From assembly GCF_900566075.1 (NCBI RefSeq), contig NZ_UPHU01000001.1:4712325-4776324 (forward strand): a stretch of 64,000 nt of DNA, in the 5' to 3' direction. A program made the translations under genes and the position numbers. The stretch comes from Mycobacterium pseudokansasii. Its GTDB lineage: Bacteria > Actinomycetota > Actinomycetes > Mycobacteriales > Mycobacteriaceae. A model generated the notes under the pieces. The model worked only from the letters and a program-made list of their open reading frames with translations, ran no database searches and was not told the origin of the DNA. Below, piece after piece: positions 52,920-61,499 of this stretch (position 1 is the first letter of the stretch; every line of letters begins with the position of its first letter).

Positions 52920-54146
52920 TCAGGACAACCCGGGTGAAACCGCCTCGAACAGCACCGGAAGCGCGGTCGGCGACCGGAAAACCTGGCCGCGAATATGCGG
53001 ATCGTCACCCGCGGGATCAAGACGCAGGTTGGGCAGGCGGTCCAACAGCAGGTTGAGCGCCACCCGCATCTCCAGCCGGGCCAGGTGCATGCCCAGGCAG
53101 ACATGAACCCCGTGACCGAAACCGATGTGCGCCCTGGCCGGGCGGAAGATGTCGAAGCGATCCGGGTCGGGGTAGCGGTCCTCTTGCCGGTTGGCCGCGC
53201 CCAGCATCGGCATGACCGAGGAGCCGGCGGGTATGGACACGCCGCCCAGTTCGGTGTCGCGGGTGGCGACGCGGGTGATGGTCAGCAGCGGCGGCTCCCA
53301 GCGCACCGCCTCCTCGATCGCCTGCGGCAGCAGTGCACGCTCGGCCCGCACGGCATCGAGTTGGTCTGTGTTGCACAGCAATCCGAACAGCATGTTGCCC
53401 AGCGACCGGTAGGTGGTTTCGACGCCGGCGGGCAGCAGCAACCGCAGAAAGGAGAAGATCTCCTCGTCGGACAGCTGCTCGCCGTCGATCTCGGCGTGCG
53501 CCAGGCCGCTGATCAGATCCTCGCGCGGTTCGTCGCGCCGGGCCGCGAGGATGGGCGTGAAGTACTGCTGCAACGCCTGCGAGGCGGCCCGGCCGCGCTC
53601 CGGGTTGACGGTGAAACTGAGCAGCGAGATCGACCAGCGCTGAAACTGCGGATAGTCCTCGCGCGGCAACCCCAGCAGACCGGCGATGATCTGCGTCGGA
53701 TACGGGAAGGTGAACTCCTTGACCAGATCGGCGTGGCCGCGGCCGGCGAACCGGTCGATCAGCTCGTTGCCGACCTTGCCGACCAGCTCGTCCTCCCAGC
53801 GCGCCAATGCCTTCTGCGAGAAGGCTTTTGCCACCAGGGCGCGATGACGCCCGTGTTCGGGCTCGTCCATGCCGAGCATGACGCGGCGGCCCAGCACGTC
53901 GCCGAAGGCGTCGATGATGATCGCCGACGAGAACGTCTCGTTGTCCCGCAGCAGCTGCGCGACGTCTTCATGGCGGTAGACGATGAAGACGGGCTTGGAT
54001 TCCTCGTGCGGCATGGCCGAGAAGTCGATGCGCTGCACCGGTTCCTCGCGCCGCAGCCGGGCCAGCTCGGTGTAGGGATCGCGGACGTCGCCGGACACCA
54101 CGTCGTCAAAGGCACCGAAATCCTCGAGATCGTCGAACAGCTGCAT
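52920..54146 (-). CDS. cytochrome P450
   Basis: A 408-residue soluble P450. The oxygen-activation helix motif is LPAGVETTYRS, ExxR is in EEAVRWEPP, and the haem loop is GFGHGVHVCLGMHLA with the ligand C350. The residue before the usual Thr pair is Glu (AGVETT), a common variant. ATG at 54146. It is last in the SBP-AveC-SDR-ALDH-P450 run, 11 bp after the aldehyde dehydrogenase. The likely role is hydroxylation of a hydrophobic substrate. I cannot assign the CYP family. Confidence 0.92.
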   Translation of the reverse strand: MQLFDDLEDFGAFDDVVSGDVRDPYTELARLRREEPVQRIDFSAMPHEESKPVFIVYRHEDVAQLLRDNETFSSAIIIDAFGDVLGRRVMLGMDEPEHGRHRALVAKAFSQKALARWEDELVGKVGNELIDRFAGRGHADLVKEFTFPYPTQIIAGLLGLPREDYPQFQRWSISLLSFTVNPERGRAASQALQQYFTPILAARRDEPREDLISGLAHAEIDGEQLSDEEIFSFLRLLLPAGVETTYRSLGNMLFGLLCNTDQLDAVRAERALLPQAIEEAVRWEPPLLTITRVATRDTELGGVSIPAGSSVMPMLGAANRQEDRYPDPDRFDIFRPARAHIGFGHGVHVCLGMHLARLEMRVALNLLLDRLPNLRLDPAGDDPHIRGQVFRSPTALPVLFEAVSPGLS

Positions 54147-54157
54147 GCGCGCCCCCT

Positions 54158-55642
54158 TCAGCCGGCCGGATAGCCCACCGATTTGATCTGGGTGTACTGG
54201 TCGAACCCGGCCACCCCGTTTTGCCGGCCCACCCCGCTGTCCTTGTAGCCGCCGAACGGCGTGTCGGCGCCATACGGCGCGGCGCCCTGCACACCGATGA
54301 ACCCGGCCCGCAGCCGCCGGGCCACCGCCAGCGAGTGCTCCAGCGAACCCGACATCACGTTGCCGGCCAACCCGTACACGCTGTCGTTGGCGATCCGGAT
54401 CGCGTCTTCCTCGTCGTCGAATGCGATGACGGCCAGCACCGGGCCGAAGATCTCCTCCTGAGCGATCGTCATGGAATTGTCGACGTCGACGAAAAGCGTT
54501 GGCCGGACATAGAATCCCTTGTCGAAACCGGTGGCCGCGTCCGGCCCGCCGACCAGGCAGGTGGCGCCCTCGTCGACACCCTTGCTGATGTAGCCGAGCA
54601 CCCGCTTGCGTTGCTTGTCGGAGATCACCGGGCCGCACAACGTCGCCGGGTCCTGGGGGTCACCCGGCATGACGTTCTCGTAGATGCTCTGCAGGATCGC
54701 CACACCCTCGTCGTAGCGGGACCGCGGCAGCAGCATCCGGGTCGGGTTGGCACAGCCCTGCCCGGCATGCATGCATGGCGCGATGCCGATCGCGCAGGCC
54801 AACCCGAACTCGGCGTCCTCGAGAACGATGGTGGCCGATTTGCCGCCGAGTTCGAGGAACAGCCGCTTGAGCGTCGCCGCGCCCTTTTCCATGATCCGCT
54901 TGCCGACGACGGTCGAACCGGTGAACGAGATCAGGTCGACCTTGGGCGACAGCGTCAGCTCCTCGCCGACCAGATGGTCCGATGCGGTGACAACGTTGAC
55001 GACTCCCGGTGGGATATCGGTCTTTTCGGCGATCAGCCGGCCCAGGCGGGTGGCATTGAACGGCGTGTCCGGCGCCGGTTTGAGCACCACGGTGTTGCCG
55101 GTGCCCAGCGCTTGGCCGAGCTTGTTGATGGTGACCTCGAACGGGAAGTTCCACGGCACGATCGCGCCGACCACCCCGACCGGTTCGCGCCAGACCTTGC
55201 GGCTGGTCATTTGGCCGGTGATGCTGACCAGCACGTCGCCCAGGTCGGTTTCCCATGGGTACTCGTCGATCAGCGTGGCGGGATAGCGCAGCGCGTCGGC
55301 CAGCGGCGCATCCAGTTGCGGCCCGTAGGTGATCGCCCGGGGGGCGCCGGCCTCGGCGATGAGCTCTTCACGCAGCTCCTCCTGTTCGGTTTCGATGGCC
55401 TCCTGAAGCTGCTCCAGGCAGCGCTTGCGTAACGCGCGGTTGGTCGACCAGTCGGTCTCGTCGAAGGCCCGCCGGGCGGCGTCGATGGCCCGGTGCATAT
55501 CCGCCTTCGACGCGTCGGCGACCTCTCCGATCGGCTCCTCGGTGGCCGGGTTGATATTGGTGAAGGTGCCGGCCCGACCGTCGACGAGCTTGCCGTCGAT
55601 CATCATCTTTGATTCGAACCGGACCTTTACAGTGTCAGCCAT
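54158..55642 (-). CDS. NAD(P)-dependent aldehyde dehydrogenase
   Basis: A 494-residue ALDH superfamily enzyme. It has the cofactor motif IVPWNFPFEVTINK, FTGSTVVGKRI, general base E264 in LELGGKSATIV, and nucleophile C297 in MHAGQGCANP. The length is standard. It oxidises an aldehyde, plausibly one produced by the P450 or SDR of the same operon. It is 30 bp after the SDR gene. The substrate is unknown. Confidence 0.93.
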   Translation of the reverse strand: MADTVKVRFESKMMIDGKLVDGRAGTFTNINPATEEPIGEVADASKADMHRAIDAARRAFDETDWSTNRALRKRCLEQLQEAIETEQEELREELIAEAGAPRAITYGPQLDAPLADALRYPATLIDEYPWETDLGDVLVSITGQMTSRKVWREPVGVVGAIVPWNFPFEVTINKLGQALGTGNTVVLKPAPDTPFNATRLGRLIAEKTDIPPGVVNVVTASDHLVGEELTLSPKVDLISFTGSTVVGKRIMEKGAATLKRLFLELGGKSATIVLEDAEFGLACAIGIAPCMHAGQGCANPTRMLLPRSRYDEGVAILQSIYENVMPGDPQDPATLCGPVISDKQRKRVLGYISKGVDEGATCLVGGPDAATGFDKGFYVRPTLFVDVDNSMTIAQEEIFGPVLAVIAFDDEEDAIRIANDSVYGLAGNVMSGSLEHSLAVARRLRAGFIGVQGAAPYGADTPFGGYKDSGVGRQNGVAGFDQYTQIKSVGYPAG

Positions 55643-55672
55643 GTTTGTTCAGCTCTCTTCAGACGAGGCTCA

Positions 55673-56548
55673 CTATTTCGGCGCTCGTAGTGCCCCAGAG
55701 CGCGGGAGGCCCAGCGCCAGCCGGGTCACCCTATGGAGAGCCTTACTGGAAAGCAGCCGGTTGGCAACCATCAGCATCCGGGCGTCGGGTCCCACAGCGC
55801 GCCGAGTGAAGGGCGAGCGGTCCTCGACGGCCCTGGCCAGCGCTCGCGCGAACTGCTCGGGTGGGCGCGCCAATCGCATCGCGGCCCGGCCGCGCCGGTC
55901 GACCTTGGTGTGCAGCGCGGCGTACGGACCGGACAGGTCGCGGTGATCCGAGGTTCCCGCGTCGGTGATGATGTCGGTGTCGAAGGTCCCGGCCACCAGA
56001 ACGGTGACACCCAGTCCGAACGGAGCGACCTCGGCCGCCAGCGACTCGGCCCACCGTTCGAGTGCGCCCTTGGCCGCGGAATACGCCGCGATCTCCGGCA
56101 TGCCGCGCACGCCACCCTGGCTCGAGATCATCACGATGCGCCCCCGGCCCGCGGCGCGCATCGACGGCAACAGCGCCTTGGTCAACAGCACCGGCCCGAA
56201 GACGGCCGTCGCGAACATTCGCTCCCACAGGTCGATGGGCGTCTCCTCGACCGTCCCGGCCGCGGAGATGCCCGCGTTGTGCACCAGCACCCGCGGGGCG
56301 CCGACCGCGTCTTCGATCGCCTTGGCCGCGGCCGTGACGGATGCCTGGTCGGTCAGATCCAACTGGACCGCTATCAGCCGCGAATCCTCCTCTGCGGCAC
56401 CGGCCGTCGACCGCAATGCCGCCAGCCCGGACTCCGGTGAGCGCATCGCGGCCACCACCCGCCAGCCCTGCCGGTACAGGTGTGCGGCCGATGCGAGTCC
56501 CAGCCCGCGGGACGCGCCGGTGACAACGACGGCCGGTGGCTCACCCAT
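55673..56548 (-). CDS. short-chain dehydrogenase/reductase
   Basis: A 291-residue classical SDR. It has VVVTGASRGLGLASA, LVHNAGISAAG, the Ser of MISSQGG, and Tyr/Lys in YSAAKGAL. ATG at 56548 lies inside the end of the AveC-like gene (8-nt overlap), so it belongs to that operon. It likely interconverts an alcohol and a ketone or aldehyde in the same pathway. Confidence 0.9.
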   Translation of the reverse strand: MGEPPAVVVTGASRGLGLASAAHLYRQGWRVVAAMRSPESGLAALRSTAGAAEEDSRLIAVQLDLTDQASVTAAAKAIEDAVGAPRVLVHNAGISAAGTVEETPIDLWERMFATAVFGPVLLTKALLPSMRAAGRGRIVMISSQGGVRGMPEIAAYSAAKGALERWAESLAAEVAPFGLGVTVLVAGTFDTDIITDAGTSDHRDLSGPYAALHTKVDRRGRAAMRLARPPEQFARALARAVEDRSPFTRRAVGPDARMLMVANRLLSSKALHRVTRLALGLPRSGALRAPK

Positions 56549-57659
56549 GCGCCGCCCCACAGCGGCCGCCGTCGGCGGGCGGCGTCACGTCCGGGCGGCC
56601 GTGCGGCTGCGCGCTCATCCAGGTCGACCAGATGCCCACCGAATACGGGCCGGGCTGGCCGTTGCGTTCGTAAAAGCCTTGTGGATCATAGACTTTGGCC
56701 TCCGGATAGGGCCACGGGCAGGCGACGGAGGTGGCAGTTCGGGTCCATTTGATGACGGCAAAGCCGGTGCCGTACGCGAAGTAGGCGAGGTTGATCAGGA
56801 CGAACATCACCACGAACATCGCCAGCTTCGGGCGGCCCGGGAAAACCCGGGCACGCTGAGCGAGTTTTTCGGCCACGGTGCGGCCGGTGTCGTCGCGGTA
56901 GAGCAGCACCCCCGCCGGAATCATCACGAAGGTCACCATCACGGTTTCCCAGATGAACGGGAATTGGTAGGTCTGGCCGGCGAAGGCCGACCCGAACGGA
57001 ATGACCTGGGAATAGATGTAAAAGCCGGTGCGCACCAGCGTCATCTCGAGCATCGCGTCGATGAGGATGCCCGCGGGCAGGATGATGGCCGCCAGCGTGA
57101 TCAGCGGATGGCGCCAGACAAACGAATCAAGGCGACTGCGGGCCTGGATCTTGCGCAGGATCCAGATCGCCGGGAAGTAGGGGCCCAGGTAGAACATGAT
57201 GTAGCCGATCACCAGGAACGGTTCCACCGTCGGCGACAGCGACATCAGCGGCCAGTCTTCCGGCCAGTGCCACAGTTGCGGGTTGTAGACCGCATACGGC
57301 GCCCAGTTCATGATCGGGTCCTGCCAGACGATCAGCGTGGTCACGATGCCCATGAGCAGGACGGGGTGGGCGGGGTGGCGCCGCCAGGCCACCACGTAGA
57401 CCGCGATGATGATCGACATCGAGATGATCGTGAAGATCTGGAAGAGTCCCAGCCAATGCTGATAGCCGAACAACGGCTCGACCGGTCGCGGCGCGCCGGT
57501 GACCTCCGGATTGCGAATTCGCGGTGAGACAGCGCCCTTTCGCGCGTAGTGGGCGACAACGGCGAGCACGGCGACGGCTATGGATATCCACGAGACCGCC
57601 CACATCGAGCCCCTCTGGCGCGTGGCCGTGACCGACGGCGCCGCCTGCTCGGTGGTCAT
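56541..57659 (-). CDS. AveC-like (spirocyclase family) membrane protein
   Basis: A 372-residue integral membrane protein with about eight hydrophobic segments. It resembles the AveC/spirocyclase family: FGYQHWLGLFQIFTIISMS, WQDPIMNWAPYAVYNPQLWHWP, and MTLVRTGFYIYSQVIPFG. Several conserved His, Asp, Glu and Trp residues face the membrane. AveC itself acts in avermectin spiroketal formation and dehydration; the role of the mycobacterial members is unknown. It sits between the substrate-binding-like gene (3-bp gap) and the SDR (overlap). Confidence 0.8.
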   Translation of the reverse strand: MTTEQAAPSVTATRQRGSMWAVSWISIAVAVLAVVAHYARKGAVSPRIRNPEVTGAPRPVEPLFGYQHWLGLFQIFTIISMSIIIAVYVVAWRRHPAHPVLLMGIVTTLIVWQDPIMNWAPYAVYNPQLWHWPEDWPLMSLSPTVEPFLVIGYIMFYLGPYFPAIWILRKIQARSRLDSFVWRHPLITLAAIILPAGILIDAMLEMTLVRTGFYIYSQVIPFGSAFAGQTYQFPFIWETVMVTFVMIPAGVLLYRDDTGRTVAEKLAQRARVFPGRPKLAMFVVMFVLINLAYFAYGTGFAVIKWTRTATSVACPWPYPEAKVYDPQGFYERNGQPGPYSVGIWSTWMSAQPHGRPDVTPPADGGRCGAAHG

Positions 57660-57662
57660 CGC

Positions 57663-58775
57663 CTACCCGGCGCCGAAGCGATCGACGAGATGGGAGTTGA
57701 CGCCGTCGGGATCTAACCGCCGAGCCACCAGGTAGCCCGCGCCCATCCAGGCCCGCCGGGTCCATTTGCCCAGCGAGACCCGGGTCCCCGGGGCACCGGC
57801 GGCGGCGGGTAGCATCTTGACCCGCTCCAGTGCCTCCTTGACACCGCGAGGGCTCAGCGGGTGGGCGGCGGCGAAGGCGTGCAGCAGCGTGTTGGCCACG
57901 TCGTGGTTCACCACCGGCACGCAATATTGGGGACGGCGGCCATATTCCGACTCGTAGCGGTCCAGGAAGGCCTGACCCACGCCGTTGTCCTCGTCGTACT
58001 GGTCGATCCCCGTCCATCCCATCAAGGCCTGCCACATAATCGGATTGATCCAGGCGTTCTGAAACGCGGTGCTGGTGAACCGGGGCGGATCCCAGTCGAG
58101 TTCGGCCAGGGCCGGGTTGATGAACACGATCCCGAAGCCGAAGCCGCAATGCACCAGCGCCGAGGGCTTCGCCTCGTGTACGGTGCGCATCGCCTGGCCC
58201 ACATCCTGGGCGGTTTGGGCGATCTGCGCTTCGGCGACAATGCGAATGCCTTTGCGCCGGGCCGCGTTTCGGAAGTTGGTCAGATAGCTCTGGCCAACCA
58301 GCGATTGCTCGACCAGCACGGCCACCTCGGTGTGGCCGCCCTTGACAAGCAAGTCCGCCCAGAAGATCGGCTCGTCAGTCATCGACCCCTGCGGGAATGC
58401 GAACGTCCACTCCCCCAGCCAGTCATCGCTACCGCAGACGTTGATGGCCGGAACCCGGAACCGTTCTTCGATCGCCTCCTTGGTCGGTACGGCGTTCTCA
58501 CTGATGTGCGGCCCGAACACGGCCAGGCAGCCCTCGTCGACCAGTTCGCCGTAGGCGTCGATGACGGCCTTGACAGCACCTTTGGGCAGCCCCTCCACTT
58601 CCCGGTACACGATATCCACCGGACGGTCGATGATCCGTTGCCGCAGCCCGTCGGCGAACACCAACTCGAACGGCCGGGTCAGGTCGTCGCGCATCTCCTG
58701 GGGATAGAACTCCGGCAGCAGGAAGTCGAACAGGTAGCCGATCTTGATCGGTTGCGCGGTGCTCTCGTAGGACAA
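57663..58775 (-). CDS. periplasmic-binding-protein-fold protein without signal peptide
   Basis: A ~370-residue protein of the branched-chain amino acid/amide receptor family (Peripla_BP_6/UrtA-like). It has PIKIGYLFDFLLPEFYPQ at the start, AVFGPHISENAVPTKEA, and VVNHDVANTLLHAFAAAHPL. No signal peptide, lipobox or permease genes are present, so it may be a cytosolic ligand sensor or enzyme-like binder rather than a transporter subunit. I favour TTG at 58775 (GGAGA 8 nt upstream). It is first in the operon, behind the motif at 58809. Confidence 0.82.
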   Translation of the reverse strand: MSYESTAQPIKIGYLFDFLLPEFYPQEMRDDLTRPFELVFADGLRQRIIDRPVDIVYREVEGLPKGAVKAVIDAYGELVDEGCLAVFGPHISENAVPTKEAIEERFRVPAINVCGSDDWLGEWTFAFPQGSMTDEPIFWADLLVKGGHTEVAVLVEQSLVGQSYLTNFRNAARRKGIRIVAEAQIAQTAQDVGQAMRTVHEAKPSALVHCGFGFGIVFINPALAELDWDPPRFTSTAFQNAWINPIMWQALMGWTGIDQYDEDNGVGQAFLDRYESEYGRRPQYCVPVVNHDVANTLLHAFAAAHPLSPRGVKEALERVKMLPAAAGAPGTRVSLGKWTRRAWMGAGYLVARRLDPDGVNSHLVDRFGAG

Positions 58776-58808
58776 GTCTCCATCTCCGTCAGCGGCTGTC
58801 CCCAAAAA

Positions 58809-58824
58809 CCTAACATTTGTTCTG
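58809..58824. promoter_or_regulatory. shared 16-bp motif, site 1 (variant)
   Basis: CCTAACATTTGTTCTG lies 34-49 bp upstream of the substrate-binding-like gene. It matches the motif CCAAATATCTGTTCCA found at 59699 and 61432 at 11 of 16 positions and contains the palindrome AACATTTGTT. It is a candidate operator for the five-gene run. Confidence 0.5.
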
Positions 58825-58864
58825 ACATTAGCGCGGTGGGCTGCGCAGCGTCAATCGCCACCGG

Positions 58865-59683
58865 CTAGGAGTCGGACAAGTAGACCTCGATCAGCTCCAA
58901 CAGGCCGTTACCGATGTGAATGTCATCGGTCAACGGGCCGGCGACGGCGGCACGGGCCGCCTCCCGGGTGCCGAGCCCCGCGGCGATCAGCCGGCCCGCC
59001 GCAATGAGCACCCTGGTGGACGCCACCTCACGCAACCCGCGGGTTTCCAGCCGCCGGATCGCTTGTGCGAACCGCACCAACTCTGCGGCCACGTCGGAGC
59101 CGATGCCGGCCTCGTGAGCGACGATCTTCTCCTCGACATCGGCTGCGGGAAAACCGAATTCGATGGCCACCAGGCGCTGCCGGGTGGAGTCCTTGAGATC
59201 CTTGAGGACACTCTGGTACCCGGGGTTGTAGGACACCACCAGGCAAAAGCCCGGTGCCGCGTCCAGTGTCACGCCCAGGCGTTCGATCGGGAGCTGGTGT
59301 CGGTGGTCGGTCAGCGGGTGCAGCACGACCGTGGTGTCCTGGCGAGCCTCGACGACTTCGTCCAGGTAGCAGATGGCGCCCTCGCGCACGGCGCGGGTGA
59401 GCGGGCCGTCGACCCACTCCGTTTCCCCGCCACGCAGCAAGAACCGCCCGACCAGATCCGCGGTCGTCAGGTCGTCGTGGCAGGCCACCGTGATGAGCGG
59501 TCGCCGGAGATCATGGGCCATGGCTTCCAGGAACCGTGTCTTGCCGCAGCCGGTGGGCCCCTTCAGCAACACCGAGAGGCCTTGACGGAAAGCCGCCTTG
59601 AATACCTGCTCCTCATTGCCCACCGAGACGTAGAAGGGACGGGCTACCGGTGGGGTTACGTTGCCATCGCCGGGTGCTGGCAT
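58865..59683 (-). CDS. MoxR/NorQ/CbbQ-type AAA+ ATPase
   Basis: A 272-residue AAA+ protein. Walker A is GPTGCGKT (residues 42-49) and Walker B is ICYLDEV (D108/E109). The sensor region contains SYNPGYQSVLKDLKDSTRQR, as in NorQ/CbbQ/NirQ. These ATPases work with a VWA-domain partner to activate or insert metal into a client enzyme. The partner gene lies directly upstream. ATG at 59683 is preceded by the shared 16-bp motif. No NorBC, Rubisco or methanol dehydrogenase client is nearby. Confidence 0.9.
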   Translation of the reverse strand: MPAPGDGNVTPPVARPFYVSVGNEEQVFKAAFRQGLSVLLKGPTGCGKTRFLEAMAHDLRRPLITVACHDDLTTADLVGRFLLRGGETEWVDGPLTRAVREGAICYLDEVVEARQDTTVVLHPLTDHRHQLPIERLGVTLDAAPGFCLVVSYNPGYQSVLKDLKDSTRQRLVAIEFGFPAADVEEKIVAHEAGIGSDVAAELVRFAQAIRRLETRGLREVASTRVLIAAGRLIAAGLGTREAARAAVAGPLTDDIHIGNGLLELIEVYLSDS

Positions 59684-59698
59684 GGCCGCAGCGTAACG

Positions 59699-59714
59699 TG
59701 GAACAGATATTTGG
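59699..59714. promoter_or_regulatory. shared 16-bp motif, site 2 (inverted)
   Basis: TGGAACAGATATTTGG is the exact reverse complement of the motif at 61432. It lies between the VWA stop and the MoxR start, 16-31 bp upstream of the latter. It implies separate control of the ATPase gene. Confidence 0.6.
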
Positions 59715-59715
59715 C

Positions 59716-61404
59716 TCAACTCTGCGTGGGCTTGCGGACTTCGGCCGAGCGCAGCGCCGCGCGGAACAGCGGCCCGGCCACCCGCGGCAGCTGCTCCGGC
59801 TCCGGGATGGCGGCCAGCGCCGCGCTGCCGAACACCCGTTGCAATTCCTCGGGGTCGGTGCTTGCACCGACGGCCAGGCAGACGCACCCGGTGCCCCGTC
59901 CGCGGGCTTCGGCCAGCGCGCGACGGGAGTCTGCCGCTCCGTAGGCGCGTTCGTAGCCGTGGTCGTAGGCCAACCCGTCGGACACCACGACCAGTAGCCG
60001 CCGCGTCGTGCCGCCACCGGTTTCCAGCACGGCCGCGCCGTGCCGGATCGCGGCACCGAGCCGCGAATACCCGCCGGGCACCAGACCGCCGAGCCGTCGC
60101 AGCGCTGGCGCGTCCAGCGGGTCGTTGAAACGTTTGACCGGCACCAGTTGCACGGCCGCCCGCCCCTGCGAATGAAACGCATAGAGCGCCAACCGATCTC
60201 CGAGATCATGAAACGCAACAGCGAGTGCTGCGGCGACGGCCCGCTGCTGTTCGTGCACCGTCTTGCCGGTCGCACCCGGCTCGGCAACCGAGCCGGAGAT
60301 GTCCAGCAGCAGCAGCACCGCAAGATCGCGTCGGCGGCGCAGCCGATCGAGGTAGATCGCGTCATTGGGAAACGAACCGGCCACCGCGTCGACGCGGGCC
60401 TCGACCGCCGCATCGATATCGATGTCCTCGCCGTGCGGCTGCCGCCGAAACCAGTCCGGCCCCAGACCGAGGCGGGCCAGGGAGCGCCGTAATGCGTACC
60501 GGTTCAGGCCATCCGGAACCGAGGCGTCGCCGACAACCGCCGGTATTTCGCGCACCGTGCACCAGTTCGGCCGATAGCAGCGACGGTGGACATCCCACTC
60601 GGGATACCGGACCGACCCTTCCGTCTCGTGTGGTCCGGCGGCGCGTTCGTCGAACAATCCGGCCGCCGCCGTCGACAACACCCCGCGCGCGGACCCGATG
60701 CCTGAGCGGGTGCGGTGGGCCGGGGCGTCGGCCCCCGGCTGACCGCCGGCCCCGAGCCGGCGCACCGGGCGCAGCATCCGACGCAGCAACCGGCCGAGGG
60801 CTCCGGCACCGCCGATCGGGGTGGGGAAGGCGGCCTGCTGGTCTGCGGGGTCGTCGTCGACGTCGGCCAGCGCTCGGCCGGCCTGGCGAGCAGGCTCACC
60901 GGCCGTCGGCGCACCCCTGCCGAGGCTCTGCGTTGCCAACTGCGCCAGTAGCTTCCGGGCGTGAATAGCGCCGAAGCTTGCCGGCGCGCCGGCGATGGGG
61001 TGCGGGCTCAGCGCGGCAGCCAAAGAACCTGCCGGCGAATCGCTGCGAGTGGCGATATCGCGGTCAATCAACCCCCGCGTCGGCTCCGGTAACCAATATT
61101 CATTGGCCACCAGCGACCGGTGCCCTTCCACCGCGAGATATCGCCTGGCAACCGCCGGGCGCCGGTTGAGCGCGCGGACCACATCCGGTTCGAGACTTCC
61201 CGCCGCCAGCAGCGACGCCTGCACGGCCAGCGACGCGAGCTGCTCGCGCCCCGGCAGGCCGGCGTCGACAAAGATCGTGCGGCCATCCGTCCACGCCAAC
61301 TCACCGGCGCCGGCCGGGGCAACCCCCACCGTACGGCCCGCGATGGCCGAGGCCACGATGCTCAGCCGCGGCAGCCGATCGGTGGTGTGCTGGTCGCTCG
61401 CCAC
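59716..61404 (-). CDS. VWA-domain protein (NorD/CbbO-like partner)
   Basis: A 562-residue protein. The N-terminal ~350 residues are variable and include an Arg/Pro-rich linker. The C-terminal von Willebrand A domain carries the MIDAS motif DISGS (in LLLLDISGSVAE), a later conserved Thr region and VVVSDGLAYDHGYE. It pairs with the MoxR ATPase, which follows after 32 bp on the same strand. The start is GTG at 61404. It is probably cytosolic and client-recruiting. It is divergent from the acyl-CoA dehydrogenase genes. Confidence 0.87.
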   Translation of the reverse strand: MASDQHTTDRLPRLSIVASAIAGRTVGVAPAGAGELAWTDGRTIFVDAGLPGREQLASLAVQASLLAAGSLEPDVVRALNRRPAVARRYLAVEGHRSLVANEYWLPEPTRGLIDRDIATRSDSPAGSLAAALSPHPIAGAPASFGAIHARKLLAQLATQSLGRGAPTAGEPARQAGRALADVDDDPADQQAAFPTPIGGAGALGRLLRRMLRPVRRLGAGGQPGADAPAHRTRSGIGSARGVLSTAAAGLFDERAAGPHETEGSVRYPEWDVHRRCYRPNWCTVREIPAVVGDASVPDGLNRYALRRSLARLGLGPDWFRRQPHGEDIDIDAAVEARVDAVAGSFPNDAIYLDRLRRRRDLAVLLLLDISGSVAEPGATGKTVHEQQRAVAAALAVAFHDLGDRLALYAFHSQGRAAVQLVPVKRFNDPLDAPALRRLGGLVPGGYSRLGAAIRHGAAVLETGGGTTRRLLVVVSDGLAYDHGYERAYGAADSRRALAEARGRGTGCVCLAVGASTDPEELQRVFGSAALAAIPEPEQLPRVAGPLFRAALRSAEVRKPTQS

Positions 61405-61431
61405 GCGGTCCGTCCTGGTTGATCATGTTGA

Positions 61432-61447
61432 CCAAATATCTGTTCCA
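61432..61447. promoter_or_regulatory. shared 16-bp motif, site 3
   Basis: CCAAATATCTGTTCCA lies in the divergent promoter region, 28-43 bp upstream of the VWA gene and 53-68 bp upstream of the acyl-CoA dehydrogenase gene. Its exact reverse complement is at 59699. The flanking GTTGA is also shared with that site apart from a one-base offset. Confidence 0.6.
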
Positions 61448-61499
61448 ACGTAGAGTCCGGCTTGACACGCAGTCAATCGCGCAAGGTCGACACACGCAC

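Noticed and set aside
61462..61467. TTGACA as a -35 box for the acyl-CoA dehydrogenase operon.
   Set aside because: No acceptable -10 sequence lies 16-19 bp downstream.
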